From: an uncultured Bacteroides sp.
Lineage (GTDB): Bacteria > Bacteroidota > Bacteroidia > Bacteroidales > Bacteroidaceae
Assembly (NCBI GenBank): GCA_947074195.1
Contig: CAMTOS010000018.1
Span: forward strand, 1-40,989
Direction of reading: 5' to 3'
Length of the DNA: 40,989 bases
Each line of letters opens with the position of its first letter. Positions within the stretch are counted from its first letter, which is position 1. The notes below the pieces were generated by a model, which ran no database searches, was not told where the DNA came from, and worked only from the letters and a program-made list of their open reading frames with translations. Below, in pieces: positions 1-8,436 of this stretch. The position numbers and the translations under genes are program-made.

Positions 1-176
1 CCATAGTCCATTGTGGCGCCAACAACCATACCTACTTTAGCATCTCCATTCATATCCGATGTAAGATTAGCGATAGTCATCCCGGCCTTTACCCCAAATA
101 CAGTTTTGCCGGCTTGTGCATTTGCTGAAAAAATTAGTGTGGATAATACCAACACAAGTGCAATTCTTTTCATCAT
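1..176 (-). CDS. Outer-membrane beta-barrel (porin-like) protein, N-terminal part only
   Basis: The reverse strand encodes 58 residues before the gene leaves the window. It begins with a clear Sec signal peptide of about 20 residues (MMKRIALVLVL..., likely cleaved after SANA before QA). The mature start, KTVFGVKAGMTIANL followed by a glycine-rich GMVVGATMDYG, has the look of the first strands of small Bacteroidota outer-membrane barrels (PorT or OMP_b-brl type). Two adjacent ATG codons (176 and 173) could each be the start. The family call rests only on the first strand pattern and may be wrong; secretion is well supported. Confidence 0.6.
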   Translation of the reverse strand, partial: MMKRIALVLVLSTLIFSANAQAGKTVFGVKAGMTIANLTSDMNGDAKVGMVVGATMDY

Positions 177-496
177 TTTATTCGTTTTATAAGATTCTAA
201 ATTTTGCCTAAAAAAGTGTCGCAAGGTATTAACAATAATTCTGTTTCACAAACCTCTGAAAAGAAAAATTACCAAAAACGGAAAAAGTGTATAGAATATC
301 GGGTTAATAGAGCCTTTTCGTTTTAATTTGTGCTGACAATATTCAATATTCAGGGCATTTTTGTGTCATTTATGTAAACTGTGATGCATACATATTTTAG
401 GTTAAAAGCAACATAATAAGTTAATTAGGTAAACATTTATATACTTTAATTTGTATATATTAAAAGGATAATACATTTGGTCTAACAAAATAGATT
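177..496. other. Intergenic spacer between divergent genes
   Basis: This AT-rich 320-base stretch separates a minus-strand barrel gene from a plus-strand lipoprotein gene, so it should hold both promoters. The best -7-like motif for the lipoprotein is TTAATTTG at about 447-454, one base off TAnnTTTG. I see no convincing motif for the barrel gene, no strong hairpin and no plausible ORF. Confidence 0.5.
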
Positions 497-1489
497 ATGG
501 TTATGGGCAAAAAGCTTACTTATTTCATTGTATTGGCATATAGCATATGCCTGCTCTTTTCGTGCAGTAATGATAATGAAGACAAAAATAAAATCATCAG
601 CGATTATGCCGGAACATACTCAGGAAATCAACTGAAAGTTTTGGTGAGCGATGTTGAAATGGCAGACAGAGAGGCGGTGATCAACGATGATGGAATGTTG
701 ATACTTAAGAATGTAGTTCCCGGAGAATCTTCTATTGAAATACAATTATCACTTTCCAATGGAATGCTTACCGGAAATACTGCTTTTTCAGGTGGTAATG
801 TTTCTGTTACAGCCGGTCTGGACAAGAATATACTTAGTGTTGATGCCATTATTCAGCTAAACAATGCTTTGAGCGGTACATGGAATTTACTGCCTTATAC
901 TCAGAACTCCAATGGTGAAATAATAAGCAACCCTGTTTTTGTAAATGCCTCGCCAACTGATGCAACAGTTACAATTATGGGCGAAGAAATGAATGTGGGT
1001 ACCATGTGCTATTTTTTAAGTGGTATTATAGGGGTATATGCCAGCGAAATTAAAAGTCTCACTTTCTTACCCGATGGATTTGTAATTGCTACCATGAAAA
1101 ATGAGGTTATTGGTTCCACGCCAAGAGGTTTGTTACAATATTATATAAAAGATAATCTGATTTATTTCATACCAAATCTTTCTGCAATCACCGAACTGAT
1201 TGATAGTAATCCAAAAAGTCGTGTAAGTATTGATGATTTGGTGAATCTGGTTAATATGATTACAATTACCGGAGTTCCTTTGGCGTATGATATTGATAAT
1301 GTTGAATTAAAGTTATTCGTTACGAAATCTATGATGCAGCCTTCGCTGCAGCTTATTCAACAATTGGTTATTCCATTATTGCCGGACAGTAATCCGCTGT
1401 TTGTCGTGGTTAAAGATTTATATACAGAATTTTGTACAGCAATTTCATCCTGTACTTCATTCGATATTGGAATGGCTTTTTTGAAGTGA
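497..1489 (+). CDS. Surface-type lipoprotein, paralog 1 (DUF4925-like)
   Basis: The 330-residue protein starts with a lipoprotein signal peptide; the lipobox ends LLFSC with the lipidated Cys at residue 23. The next residues (SNDNEDKNK) are acidic, like the export signals that send Bacteroidota lipoproteins to the cell surface. It is clearly related to the protein at 5494-6465: both have DYAGTY(S/T)GN near residue 37, NVVPG near residue 73 and an ATVT(I/F)...(E/Q)(E/Q)M stretch near 155. From memory they resemble DUF4925 lipoproteins, which have no known function. Codon 3 (503) is an alternative ATG start. The gene is followed by a perfect hairpin terminator. Its position next to the ethanolamine operon hints at, but does not show, a related role. 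Confidence 0.8.
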   Translation: MVMGKKLTYFIVLAYSICLLFSCSNDNEDKNKIISDYAGTYSGNQLKVLVSDVEMADREAVINDDGMLILKNVVPGESSIEIQLSLSNGMLTGNTAFSGGNVSVTAGLDKNILSVDAIIQLNNALSGTWNLLPYTQNSNGEIISNPVFVNASPTDATVTIMGEEMNVGTMCYFLSGIIGVYASEIKSLTFLPDGFVIATMKNEVIGSTPRGLLQYYIKDNLIYFIPNLSAITELIDSNPKSRVSIDDLVNLVNMITITGVPLAYDIDNVELKLFVTKSMMQPSLQLIQQLVIPLLPDSNPLFVVVKDLYTEFCTAISSCTSFDIGMAFLK

Positions 1490-1523
1490 TAAAAAGATAT
1501 CATTTTATTTGTTAGAGAGCCAT

Positions 1524-1557
1524 GAGGATAGATAAATTCGTTTATCTATCCTCTTTT
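1524..1557 (+). terminator. Rho-independent terminator of lipoprotein 1
   Basis: A perfect 13-bp stem (arms 1524-1536 and 1541-1553) closes on a TTCG tetraloop and is followed by TTTTG. The arm begins GAGGATA, as does the terminator of the paralog at 6487-6527. Confidence 0.9.
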
Positions 1558-1716
1558 GTTATGTAATAGTTTTATAAAGTGATAAAATGAAACATAAATT
1601 AATGAAATGATTTCAGATTGATACATATTTGACTTGTAAATAATAAAAACGATAGGTAATGTTGTTAACGACTAATAAAATGATAGATAATTAGTGTGAA
1701 AGATATTAAAATAACA

Positions 1717-1724
1717 TATATTTG
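1717..1724 (+). promoter_or_regulatory. -7 promoter motif for the ethanolamine operon
   Basis: TATATTTG matches the Bacteroidota -7 consensus TAnnTTTG and lies 32 bases before the permease start. No clear -33 TTTG is seen. Confidence 0.55.
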
Positions 1725-1756
1725 CGAATATCAGTATTAATTTAATATCTAAGGTT

Positions 1757-3133
1757 ATGGGTAAAAAGATTGAAAAAGGCACAACATTAAAACGCTCATT
1801 GGGTAGTTTTCACCTATGGGGAATTGCAGTAGGATTGGTAATTTCGGGTGAATATTTTGGTTGGAGTTACGGTTGGGCGTCAGCCGGCACATTAGGATTT
1901 CTTATCACAACAGCTTTCGTTGCGATCATGTATCTGACTTTCATTTTTAGTTTTACAGAACTTTCTACATCTATTCCACATGCTGGTGGACCTTTTGAAT
2001 ATGCCCGTCGTGCTTTCGGCTCGTTGGGTGGTTTTTTCGGAGGATTCGCTACACTCGTTGAGTTCATTTTTGCACCACCTGCCATTGCGCTGGCTATTGG
2101 TGCCTATTTAAATGTACAGTTCCCGGCATTGAGTCCTCAGTGGGTAGCTGTAGGTGCATATGTGGTGTTTATGACATTAAATATTCTCGGTATCAGTCTG
2201 GCAGCTACTTTCGAGCTTGTAGTTACCCTGCTGGCCATATTTGAACTACTTGTATTTATGGGTGTTGTGGCACCCGGATTTGAGATGAGCAACTTCGTAG
2301 CCAATGGATGGGCAGGAAGCGATGTGTTTACCGGCGAGACCATGACTGGCATTTTTGCTGCTATACCTTTCGCTATCTGGTTCTTCCTGGCTATCGAAGG
2401 CGCTTCAATGGCTGCCGAAGAGGCTAAAGAACCCAAACGTACCATTCCGAAAGCGTTCATCTGGGGTATTCTTACGCTTGTGGCTCTTGCACTTGGTGTA
2501 ATGGTTTTTGCAGGTGGGGTAGGCGACTGGCAGGCACTTTCTAACATCAATGATCCTTTGCCACGTGCAATGATGGCTATTGTTGGTGAAGAAAGCGGTT
2601 GGTTGCATATGCTGGTATTCCTTGGTTTGTTTGGTTTGATTGCTTCATTTCACGGCATCATCATGGGATATTCACGTCAATTGTTTGCTGTGGCAAGAGC
2701 CGGATATCTTCCAGCCTCTTTGTCGAAAGTAAATAAGAAATTCCGTACTCCTCATCTGGCAATCATTGCCGGCGGTGTTATCGGTATCCTTGCCATCTTC
2801 TCTGACAACTGGATTACATTTGGTGATCAGCCTTTGACAGCCAACATTGTGATTCTGGCAGTATTTGGTGCAATTGTAATGTATATTATCTCAATGCTTG
2901 CACTGATTAAACTTAGAAGAACTGAACCCGAACTGGTTCGTCCTTTCAAAGCACCATTCTATCCGGTTTTCCCGATTATTTCATTGGTTTGCGCCATCGT
3001 TTGTCTGGTTGCTATGATCTACTATAACTTCTCTATATTCCTTGTATTCCTTGCAATGATGGGTGTGGCTTATGGATATTACGCCATCAGCAAAGTGAGA
3101 ATCAAGGAAGTTACTATGGCTCAGGAAGCTTAA
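1757..3133 (+). CDS. eat: Ethanolamine permease (APC superfamily)
   Basis: This 458-residue hydrophobic protein shows about 12 membrane segments and the APC-family opening TTLKRSLGSFHLWGIAVGLVISG. Segments with APC hallmarks follow: HAGGPFEYARRAFG in the second to third helix region, and AIEGASMAAEEAKEPKRTIPKA near residues 213-234, the conserved loop of amino-acid/polyamine/choline carriers. The whole N-terminal half matches what I know of the TIGR00908 ethanolamine permease group. It would bring ethanolamine across the inner membrane. It lies 31 bases before eutB on the same strand, which supports the substrate assignment. The length equals the family norm and nothing is missing. Confidence 0.88.
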   Translation: MGKKIEKGTTLKRSLGSFHLWGIAVGLVISGEYFGWSYGWASAGTLGFLITTAFVAIMYLTFIFSFTELSTSIPHAGGPFEYARRAFGSLGGFFGGFATLVEFIFAPPAIALAIGAYLNVQFPALSPQWVAVGAYVVFMTLNILGISLAATFELVVTLLAIFELLVFMGVVAPGFEMSNFVANGWAGSDVFTGETMTGIFAAIPFAIWFFLAIEGASMAAEEAKEPKRTIPKAFIWGILTLVALALGVMVFAGGVGDWQALSNINDPLPRAMMAIVGEESGWLHMLVFLGLFGLIASFHGIIMGYSRQLFAVARAGYLPASLSKVNKKFRTPHLAIIAGGVIGILAIFSDNWITFGDQPLTANIVILAVFGAIVMYIISMLALIKLRRTEPELVRPFKAPFYPVFPIISLVCAIVCLVAMIYYNFSIFLVFLAMMGVAYGYYAISKVRIKEVTMAQEA

Positions 3134-3164
3134 TATTTATTTAGATTAATAACAGATTCCAACA

Positions 3165-4541
3165 ATGTATAAAACGATTTTAGACAACAGAACTTATCAT
3201 TTCGAGAATCTGAGAGTACTGATGGCAAAGGCATCACCCGCACGGTCGGGTGATGATCTTGCCGGAATCTCTGCACATAGCATGGAAGAGCGGGTTGCAG
3301 CCAAAATGGCCCTGGCCAATGTTCCTTTAAAACGGTTTTTAGAAGAACAGCTCATTCCGTATGAAAAAGACGAAGTGACACGACTGATTATTGATACACA
3401 CGACAAAAAGGCTTTTATGCCGGTTAGTCATTTAACCGTTGGTGATTTCAGAAACTGGCTTTTAAATGATCATACTACTTCTGAAATGCTCTCTTATATC
3501 TCTCCGGGAATCACGCCCGAGATGGCTGCTGCCGTGAGTAAGATAATGCGTAATCAGGATTTGATCATTGCCGCTAAAAAATGTAGAGTAATAACTAAAT
3601 TCAGGAACACCATCGGATTACCCGGACACTTTAGTGTTCGGCTGCAACCAAATCATCCGACCGACGATCTGAAGGGCATCGCTGCCAGTCTGATCGATGG
3701 TTTGATGTATGGTTCCGGCGACGCGGTTATTGGAATCAATCCCGCGAGTGATAGTTTGCCGGTTTTGTCTGACCTGAGCTTTATGCTCGATGATATTATT
3801 CAGCGCTATCAGATTCCCACACAATCGTGTGTACTGACGCATGTCAGCACATCAATCGAACTAATAAACAAAGGTGTACCGGTCGATCTGGTATTTCAGT
3901 CTATTGCTGGCACAGAAGGTGCGATGGCTGGATTCGGTGTTAACCTGACCATGCTCGATGAAGCCTATCAGGCTGCTCTGAGTTTAAAACGCGGTACGGT
4001 TGGCGATAATGTGATGTATTTTGAAACCGGGCAGGGAAGTGCTTTATCATCGGGTTTTCATCATGATGTAGACCAGCAAACCTGCGAGGCCCGCGCTTAT
4101 GCAGTGGCAAGAAGGTATAAACCGCTACTTGTAAATACGGTTGTAGGCTTTATCGGTCCGGAATATCTTTATGATGGGAAACAGATTACCCGTGCCGGAC
4201 TGGAAGACCATTTTTGTGGTAAGCTGATGGGATTACCTCTGGGTTGTGATGTATGTTATACTAATCATGCCGAAGCCGATCAGGATGACATGGATGGTTT
4301 GCTGACATTGCTTGTAGCGGGTGGACTTACCTATATGATGGGTATTCCCGGTGCAGATGATATCATGTTGAACTATCAGAGTACATCTTATCATGATGCC
4401 TTATATATCCGCGAACTGTTTGGATTAAAACATGCCCCTGAATTTGCCGAATGGCTGGAAAAGATTCAGATTATTAATCAGAAAGGACGTTTACGTGAGT
4501 TTAGACCTACACATCCTTTACTCAACTATAAGGCCGGATAA
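3165..4541 (+). CDS. eutB: Ethanolamine ammonia-lyase large subunit
   Basis: EutB is the catalytic TIM-barrel subunit of the adenosylcobalamin-dependent lyase that converts ethanolamine to acetaldehyde and ammonia. At 458 residues it is full length (about 453 in E. coli). Visible active-site signatures are RLQPNHPTDD near residue 159 (substrate-binding Arg and Gln), the INP stretch near 192, FETGQGSALSSGFHH with Glu287, and GCDVCYTNHAEADQDD with Asp362. The gene sits between the permease (31 bases) and eutC (6 bases), so the three are co-transcribed. There is no eutA reactivating factor, no aldehyde dehydrogenase and no microcompartment shell gene in the window, so downstream steps must be encoded elsewhere. 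Confidence 0.96.
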   Translation: MYKTILDNRTYHFENLRVLMAKASPARSGDDLAGISAHSMEERVAAKMALANVPLKRFLEEQLIPYEKDEVTRLIIDTHDKKAFMPVSHLTVGDFRNWLLNDHTTSEMLSYISPGITPEMAAAVSKIMRNQDLIIAAKKCRVITKFRNTIGLPGHFSVRLQPNHPTDDLKGIAASLIDGLMYGSGDAVIGINPASDSLPVLSDLSFMLDDIIQRYQIPTQSCVLTHVSTSIELINKGVPVDLVFQSIAGTEGAMAGFGVNLTMLDEAYQAALSLKRGTVGDNVMYFETGQGSALSSGFHHDVDQQTCEARAYAVARRYKPLLVNTVVGFIGPEYLYDGKQITRAGLEDHFCGKLMGLPLGCDVCYTNHAEADQDDMDGLLTLLVAGGLTYMMGIPGADDIMLNYQSTSYHDALYIRELFGLKHAPEFAEWLEKIQIINQKGRLREFRPTHPLLNYKAG

Positions 4542-4547
4542 ACAATA

Positions 4548-5378
4548 ATGACATTTATGGAAATAATAAAATCTTTTTCAACAGAGAGTAATCATGTTCT
4601 GGAACCTGATTGCTGGTCAGATTTGAAAAAATATACTGATGCACGTATTGCGCTTGGACGCACAGGAGCAAGCCTGCCAACAGATGAAATCTTAAAATTC
4701 GGACTTTCTCATGCGCGTGCTAAAGATACGATACATATGCCTTTCGATAGAGAGGCACTGAAGAATAAATTTGAACAAATAGGGCAGGAGTGTTTATATG
4801 TATCAAGTGCAGCACCAAATAGGTCGATTTTCCTGACCAGACCCGATTTGGGTCGCAAACTTTCTGATTCAAGCCGTCAGTATCTTGAAGATTTTCAATA
4901 TCCGGGTGCAGATATAGCTCTTGTTGTTGGCGATGGTTTATCGTCTAAGGCTGTTCATAATCAGGTATTTCCATTGGTGAGTAACTTGCTTCCTTACATC
5001 AGTGAACTTGGTTTGTCAATGAGTCCCTTAGTTCTTGCAGAACAATCGCGAGTGGCATTAGGCGATGAAATCGGGGCATTACTTCGTGCAAAGCTGGTTG
5101 CTATATTAATTGGAGAAAGACCAGGTCTTTCATCACCCGATAGTCTTGGAGTTTACATCACATGGAATCCATATGTGGGTAGACTGGAATCAGACAGGAA
5201 TTGTATCTCAAATATTCGCCCTGAGGGACTTAGCTTTGAAAAAGCAGCCTTTAAAATGGCATGGATTATAGAAAATGCCTTTAGAATGCAGCAAACGGGC
5301 ATTCATCTGAAAGATATGAGTGATAATCCTGATAGTCATAAACTGATAAAACCACGCTATTTCATAGATTCGCATTAA
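4548..5378 (+). CDS. eutC: Ethanolamine ammonia-lyase small subunit
   Basis: EutC pairs with EutB and contributes to the adenosylcobalamin-binding face. Conserved family blocks are visible: LTRPDLGR near residue 100, VVGDGLSSKAV near 124, RVALGDEIG near 168, LIGERPGLSSPDSLGVYIT near 186, and DRNCISNIRPEGL near 214 with the conserved Cys. At 276 residues it is slightly shorter than the E. coli protein (295) because the N-terminus is short. The start at 4548 follows the eutB stop by 6 bases; an ATG at 4557 is an alternative and cannot be excluded because no Shine-Dalgarno site guides the choice. Confidence 0.95.
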   Translation: MTFMEIIKSFSTESNHVLEPDCWSDLKKYTDARIALGRTGASLPTDEILKFGLSHARAKDTIHMPFDREALKNKFEQIGQECLYVSSAAPNRSIFLTRPDLGRKLSDSSRQYLEDFQYPGADIALVVGDGLSSKAVHNQVFPLVSNLLPYISELGLSMSPLVLAEQSRVALGDEIGALLRAKLVAILIGERPGLSSPDSLGVYITWNPYVGRLESDRNCISNIRPEGLSFEKAAFKMAWIIENAFRMQQTGIHLKDMSDNPDSHKLIKPRYFIDSH

Positions 5379-5449
5379 ACTTATTATACATTTAGTACTA
5401 CGAATAAATAAATATTACATCATTTAGATAAAAACTTAATATAAATATT

Positions 5450-5457
5450 TAATTTTG
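5450..5457 (+). promoter_or_regulatory. -7 promoter motif for lipoprotein 2
   Basis: TAATTTTG fits TAnnTTTG and lies 36 bases before the start at 5494, so the second lipoprotein probably has its own transcript besides any read-through from eutC. Confidence 0.5.
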
Positions 5458-5493
5458 TATTCGAATTATTATTAATCAAAAAATGATGTTTTT

Positions 5494-6465
5494 ATGAAAA
5501 AAAGACTTTTCTATCTATTTGCATTAATTGCAAGTATGACTATTGTCTCATGTGGATCTGACAATAAAGATGATAAAAAAGACGAAACTGCAGGTGATTA
5601 TGCCGGAACTTATACAGGCAATAACCTTGATCTTAATGTAGGTGGTGTATCAATGAGCGATTACTCGGCAAGTATTAGTTCAGCTGGTGTACTGACTCTA
5701 ACTAATGTTGTGCCGGGTGATGCTACTATGAATGTCACTCTTGCCTGCACAAATGGTGTGCTTACCGGTACAGGAACCGCTTCAACAGGTTCAGTTTCTG
5801 TTCAGGGTAAAGTTGAAGATAGTAAGTTAACTATGACAGTAGACATTACCATGAGCAATTCTCTTATTGGTACATGGAGTCCGATGCCTTTCACATCAGA
5901 CAGTGATGGTAATATTACTTCCAATCCAATCTATGTAACGGCTACTCCTGAAGATGCTACTGTGACTTTCATCGGACAGCAAATGTCGATGAGTATGATG
6001 AGTGGTTTTATAGAGGCTGTGGTTGGTGCATATGCTCAGCAGCTGTTAAGTGTCACATTCGAAGCCGATGGTTTTTTGACTGCTTCTTATATTAGTATGG
6101 GTGGCGAGATTAAAACTACTGACAAAGGTCTGGTGCGATATTATGTAAAGGGTAGTATGATATATATTATTCCTAATGTTTCAGCAATGATGACACGTGC
6201 AACTTCTATTGACGATCTTTTAGGCATGCTGAATGAAATCACCGTGAATGGTTTACCATTAATGTTTGATACTACCAGTGGTTTAAAAGTATGGGTGACA
6301 AAAGATATGATGTTGCCTTATGTAAAGATTATTGATGAGACACTATTGCCAATGCTTCCTGAAGAAAATGAACTTGTAGTAATGTTGAAGACTGTTCTTC
6401 CTGAGTTTATTACAATTCTTGAAACAGCAACCCAATTTGATATGGGTATCGAATTAAAGAAATAA
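5494..6465 (+). CDS. Surface-type lipoprotein, paralog 2 (DUF4925-like)
   Basis: This 323-residue lipoprotein has a lipobox ending IVSC with the lipidated Cys at residue 20, followed by GSDNKDDKKDE, an acidic stretch like a surface-export signal. It aligns along its length with the protein at 497-1489: shared DYAGTYTGN, NVVPGDATMNV, SLIGTWSPMPFTSDSDGNI versus ALSGTWNLLPYTQNSNGEI, and the C-terminal QFDMGIELKK versus SFDIGMAFLK. The repeated Gly-Thr-Ser-rich beta-strand pattern suggests a beta-rich extracellular domain. The two copies bracket eat-eutBC, which suggests a duplication in place. Function is unknown; DUF4925 membership is from memory. Confidence 0.8.
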   Translation: MKKRLFYLFALIASMTIVSCGSDNKDDKKDETAGDYAGTYTGNNLDLNVGGVSMSDYSASISSAGVLTLTNVVPGDATMNVTLACTNGVLTGTGTASTGSVSVQGKVEDSKLTMTVDITMSNSLIGTWSPMPFTSDSDGNITSNPIYVTATPEDATVTFIGQQMSMSMMSGFIEAVVGAYAQQLLSVTFEADGFLTASYISMGGEIKTTDKGLVRYYVKGSMIYIIPNVSAMMTRATSIDDLLGMLNEITVNGLPLMFDTTSGLKVWVTKDMMLPYVKIIDETLLPMLPEENELVVMLKTVLPEFITILETATQFDMGIELKK

Positions 6466-6486
6466 TCTATAGTATATAATTGAAAG

Positions 6487-6527
6487 AAGAGGATAAATCG
6501 TATCGGTGATTTATCCTCTTTTTTATT
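6487..6527 (+). terminator. Terminator shared by lipoprotein 2 and the converging nudix gene
   Basis: A 13-bp perfect stem (6487-6499 with 6508-6520) has an 8-base loop and is followed by TTTTATTT. It lies between convergent genes; on the minus strand the tail is only CTTTC, so it acts mainly on the plus strand. Confidence 0.85.
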
Positions 6528-6530
6528 TCC

Positions 6531-7043
6531 CTATTTTATTATTTTGGAAATATATGTATTGAATTCGTTCTCGAAATTCGGAGTAAATATATCTTTACCT
6601 ATATTAGCCTTTATCTCTTCTATTGTCCAGAAGCGGCCGCCATCAAGCTCAGAACTTGGTGTGATTTCACCATCATATATAGTCTTGAAAACAAATACAA
6701 GTTCGCACTCTCTGTCAGATTGAAATACATAATCGCAGACTTTCTCCGGCGTGAAGTCGGTAATGCCTAACTCTTCCTGAACTTCTCGTTTTAAAGCCTG
6801 ATCCACACTTTCACCTAAATCTACATGTCCACCAACTGCAGTATCCCATTTATCGGGCTGGATATCCTTCCATGCCGGACGTTTTTGCAGATACAACTCG
6901 CCTTTACTATTGAACACCTGTAAATGAACTACCGGGTGAAGCAACATACTACCACCATGACACTCACCACGGGTTGCAGCACTAATGATGTTACCATCTT
7001 CATCAACTACCGGGAATAACTCTTCATTATTATCAGACAACAT
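6531..7043 (-). CDS. Nudix hydrolase (YfcD/IPP-isomerase-like)
   Basis: The 170-residue protein carries a perfect nudix box GX5EX7REUXEEXGU at residues 72-94 (G72, E78, R86-E87, E90-E91, G93), the site that binds metal and hydrolyses nucleoside-diphosphate-linked substrates. The N-terminal VVDEDGNIISAATRGECHGGSMLL and LQVFNSKGELYLQKRPAWKDIQP stretches are typical of the YfcD-like group related to isopentenyl-diphosphate isomerase. The actual substrate cannot be read from the sequence. It starts 16 bases after the queA stop codon, so it is probably the second gene of a queA-nudix operon, with no obvious metabolic link between them. Confidence 0.88.
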   Translation of the reverse strand: MLSDNNEELFPVVDEDGNIISAATRGECHGGSMLLHPVVHLQVFNSKGELYLQKRPAWKDIQPDKWDTAVGGHVDLGESVDQALKREVQEELGITDFTPEKVCDYVFQSDRECELVFVFKTIYDGEITPSSELDGGRFWTIEEIKANIGKDIFTPNFENEFNTYISKIIK

Positions 7044-7059
7044 AGTTTTAATCTTGTAT

Positions 7060-8280
7060 TTAAGGAATTAAGATCGATGAATCTCCATAGCTCAGGAAGC
7101 GGAAGTCATGTGCCATGGCATAATCATAAATACGTTTCCAGTCTCCTTTTACAAAAGCCGATACTAAAAGTAATAAAGTGCTTTGAGGTTGATGGAAATT
7201 AGTAACCATTGCCTTTACGATTTTATACTCATACCCGGGGGCAATAATGATTTGGGTACTGCTATGCAATGTATCTAAACCGTTTCTGTCCAGGTAACCA
7301 AGAATCTTTTGCAATGCTACAATCGGATTGATATATTCCTTTTGCTCATAAGGTTGCCATTGACGTACATGCAGTTCACTTTCAGTAGCCGTTGGTTTAT
7401 TGGCCAGAGTTACCCCGATATGATACAAACTTTCGAGCGTACGAACAGATGTTGTACCCACGGCAACTGCCTTTGCATCATGCTTTATAAGTTTCTGGAT
7501 TGTATCTCTTGAAACAGAAATGTATTCGGTATGCATTTCATGCCCTTCAATCTCCTCACTCTTAACCGGCTTAAATGTTCCGGCGCCCACATGCAAAGTT
7601 AATTCCTGCGTATCCACTCCCTTCTCAAGTAAAGCCTCGAAAACTGCAGGAGTAAAGTGCAAACCCGCTGTTGGTGCTGCTACAGAGCCTTTAATCTTTG
7701 AATAAACCGTCTGATAAGTACTCTTATCGCTCTCTTCTGTATCGCGGTTCAGGTAAGGAGGAATAGGAAGTTCACCAAAAACTTCAAGAATCTCAGCGAA
7801 AGTCACATCAGGATTATCCCACGTGAAATCCACTCTGTGACTGGTTCCCTGAGTCTCCCCACGAGTAGCACTCAGCGTAAGAGGTTTATCTTTTACCACC
7901 ATTTCTTTATGCAGAGTTCCTTCCTTCCATTTCTTCATATTACCAATCATGCACAACCATGCCGAATGTTCGGTTTGCTGGAAGTTCAGTGCATAGTCAG
8001 CCGGTACTATGGGTTCAAGGCAAAATACTTCGATAAGTGCACCAGTTTCTTTGCGAAAATGCAGGCGTGCCTGAATCACTTTCGTATTATTGAAAACCAT
8101 CAGACTGCCGGTTGGAATATATTCCGGTAAGGAAGAGAAGGTATCTTCACTGATTTCACCATGACGGTAAACCAGGAGTTTAGACTGATCTCGTGAAGCT
8201 AACGGGAATTTTGCGATGCGCTCATCTGGCAAATCATAACAAAAGTCCTTGATTTGTATATGTTTAGGGTTATCTTTCAT
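7060..8280 (-). CDS. queA: S-adenosylmethionine:tRNA ribosyltransferase-isomerase
   Basis: QueA transfers the ribosyl part of S-adenosylmethionine to preQ1 in tRNA, giving epoxyqueuosine at the wobble position of GUN anticodons. Diagnostic stretches are LPDERIAKFPLASRDQSKLL at the N-terminus, GSLMVFNNTKVIQARL, the block SKIKGSVAAPTAGLHFT near residue 193, LTLHVGAGTFKPV, AVGTTSVRTLESL and the C-terminal NFHQPQSTLLLLVSAF. At 406 residues it is longer than the E. coli enzyme (356); an insertion after residue 280 accounts for part of this and I have seen it in other Bacteroidota. It is divergent from the Smr gene, each with its own -7 motif. Confidence 0.96.
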   Translation of the reverse strand: MKDNPKHIQIKDFCYDLPDERIAKFPLASRDQSKLLVYRHGEISEDTFSSLPEYIPTGSLMVFNNTKVIQARLHFRKETGALIEVFCLEPIVPADYALNFQQTEHSAWLCMIGNMKKWKEGTLHKEMVVKDKPLTLSATRGETQGTSHRVDFTWDNPDVTFAEILEVFGELPIPPYLNRDTEESDKSTYQTVYSKIKGSVAAPTAGLHFTPAVFEALLEKGVDTQELTLHVGAGTFKPVKSEEIEGHEMHTEYISVSRDTIQKLIKHDAKAVAVGTTSVRTLESLYHIGVTLANKPTATESELHVRQWQPYEQKEYINPIVALQKILGYLDRNGLDTLHSSTQIIIAPGYEYKIVKAMVTNFHQPQSTLLLLVSAFVKGDWKRIYDYAMAHDFRFLSYGDSSILIP

Positions 8281-8342
8281 TTTATATCAATTAAAAACCA
8301 CCTATTGAATAAACATCTCTTCGCCTGAGATGTTTGATGCAG

Positions 8343-8371
8343 CAAAGATACGTTTTTATCTTGTAGCCAAA
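8343..8371 (-). promoter_or_regulatory. Promoter of queA-nudix
   Basis: On the minus strand TTTG (8368-8371) lies 17 bases before TATCTTTG (8343-8350), a close match to the Bacteroidota -33/-7 promoter. The start codon is 62 bases downstream. Confidence 0.6.
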
Positions 8372-8393
8372 TGTTTAGTAATTGTAAAAAGGC

Positions 8394-8401
8394 TATCTTT
8401 G
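8394..8401 (+). promoter_or_regulatory. -7 promoter motif for the DUF2027-Smr gene
   Basis: TATCTTTG, identical to the divergent queA -7 element, lies 35 bases before the start at 8437. Confidence 0.6.
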
Positions 8402-8436
8402 TAGCTATTGAAAGATAATTTTAAAACAACAGAAAT

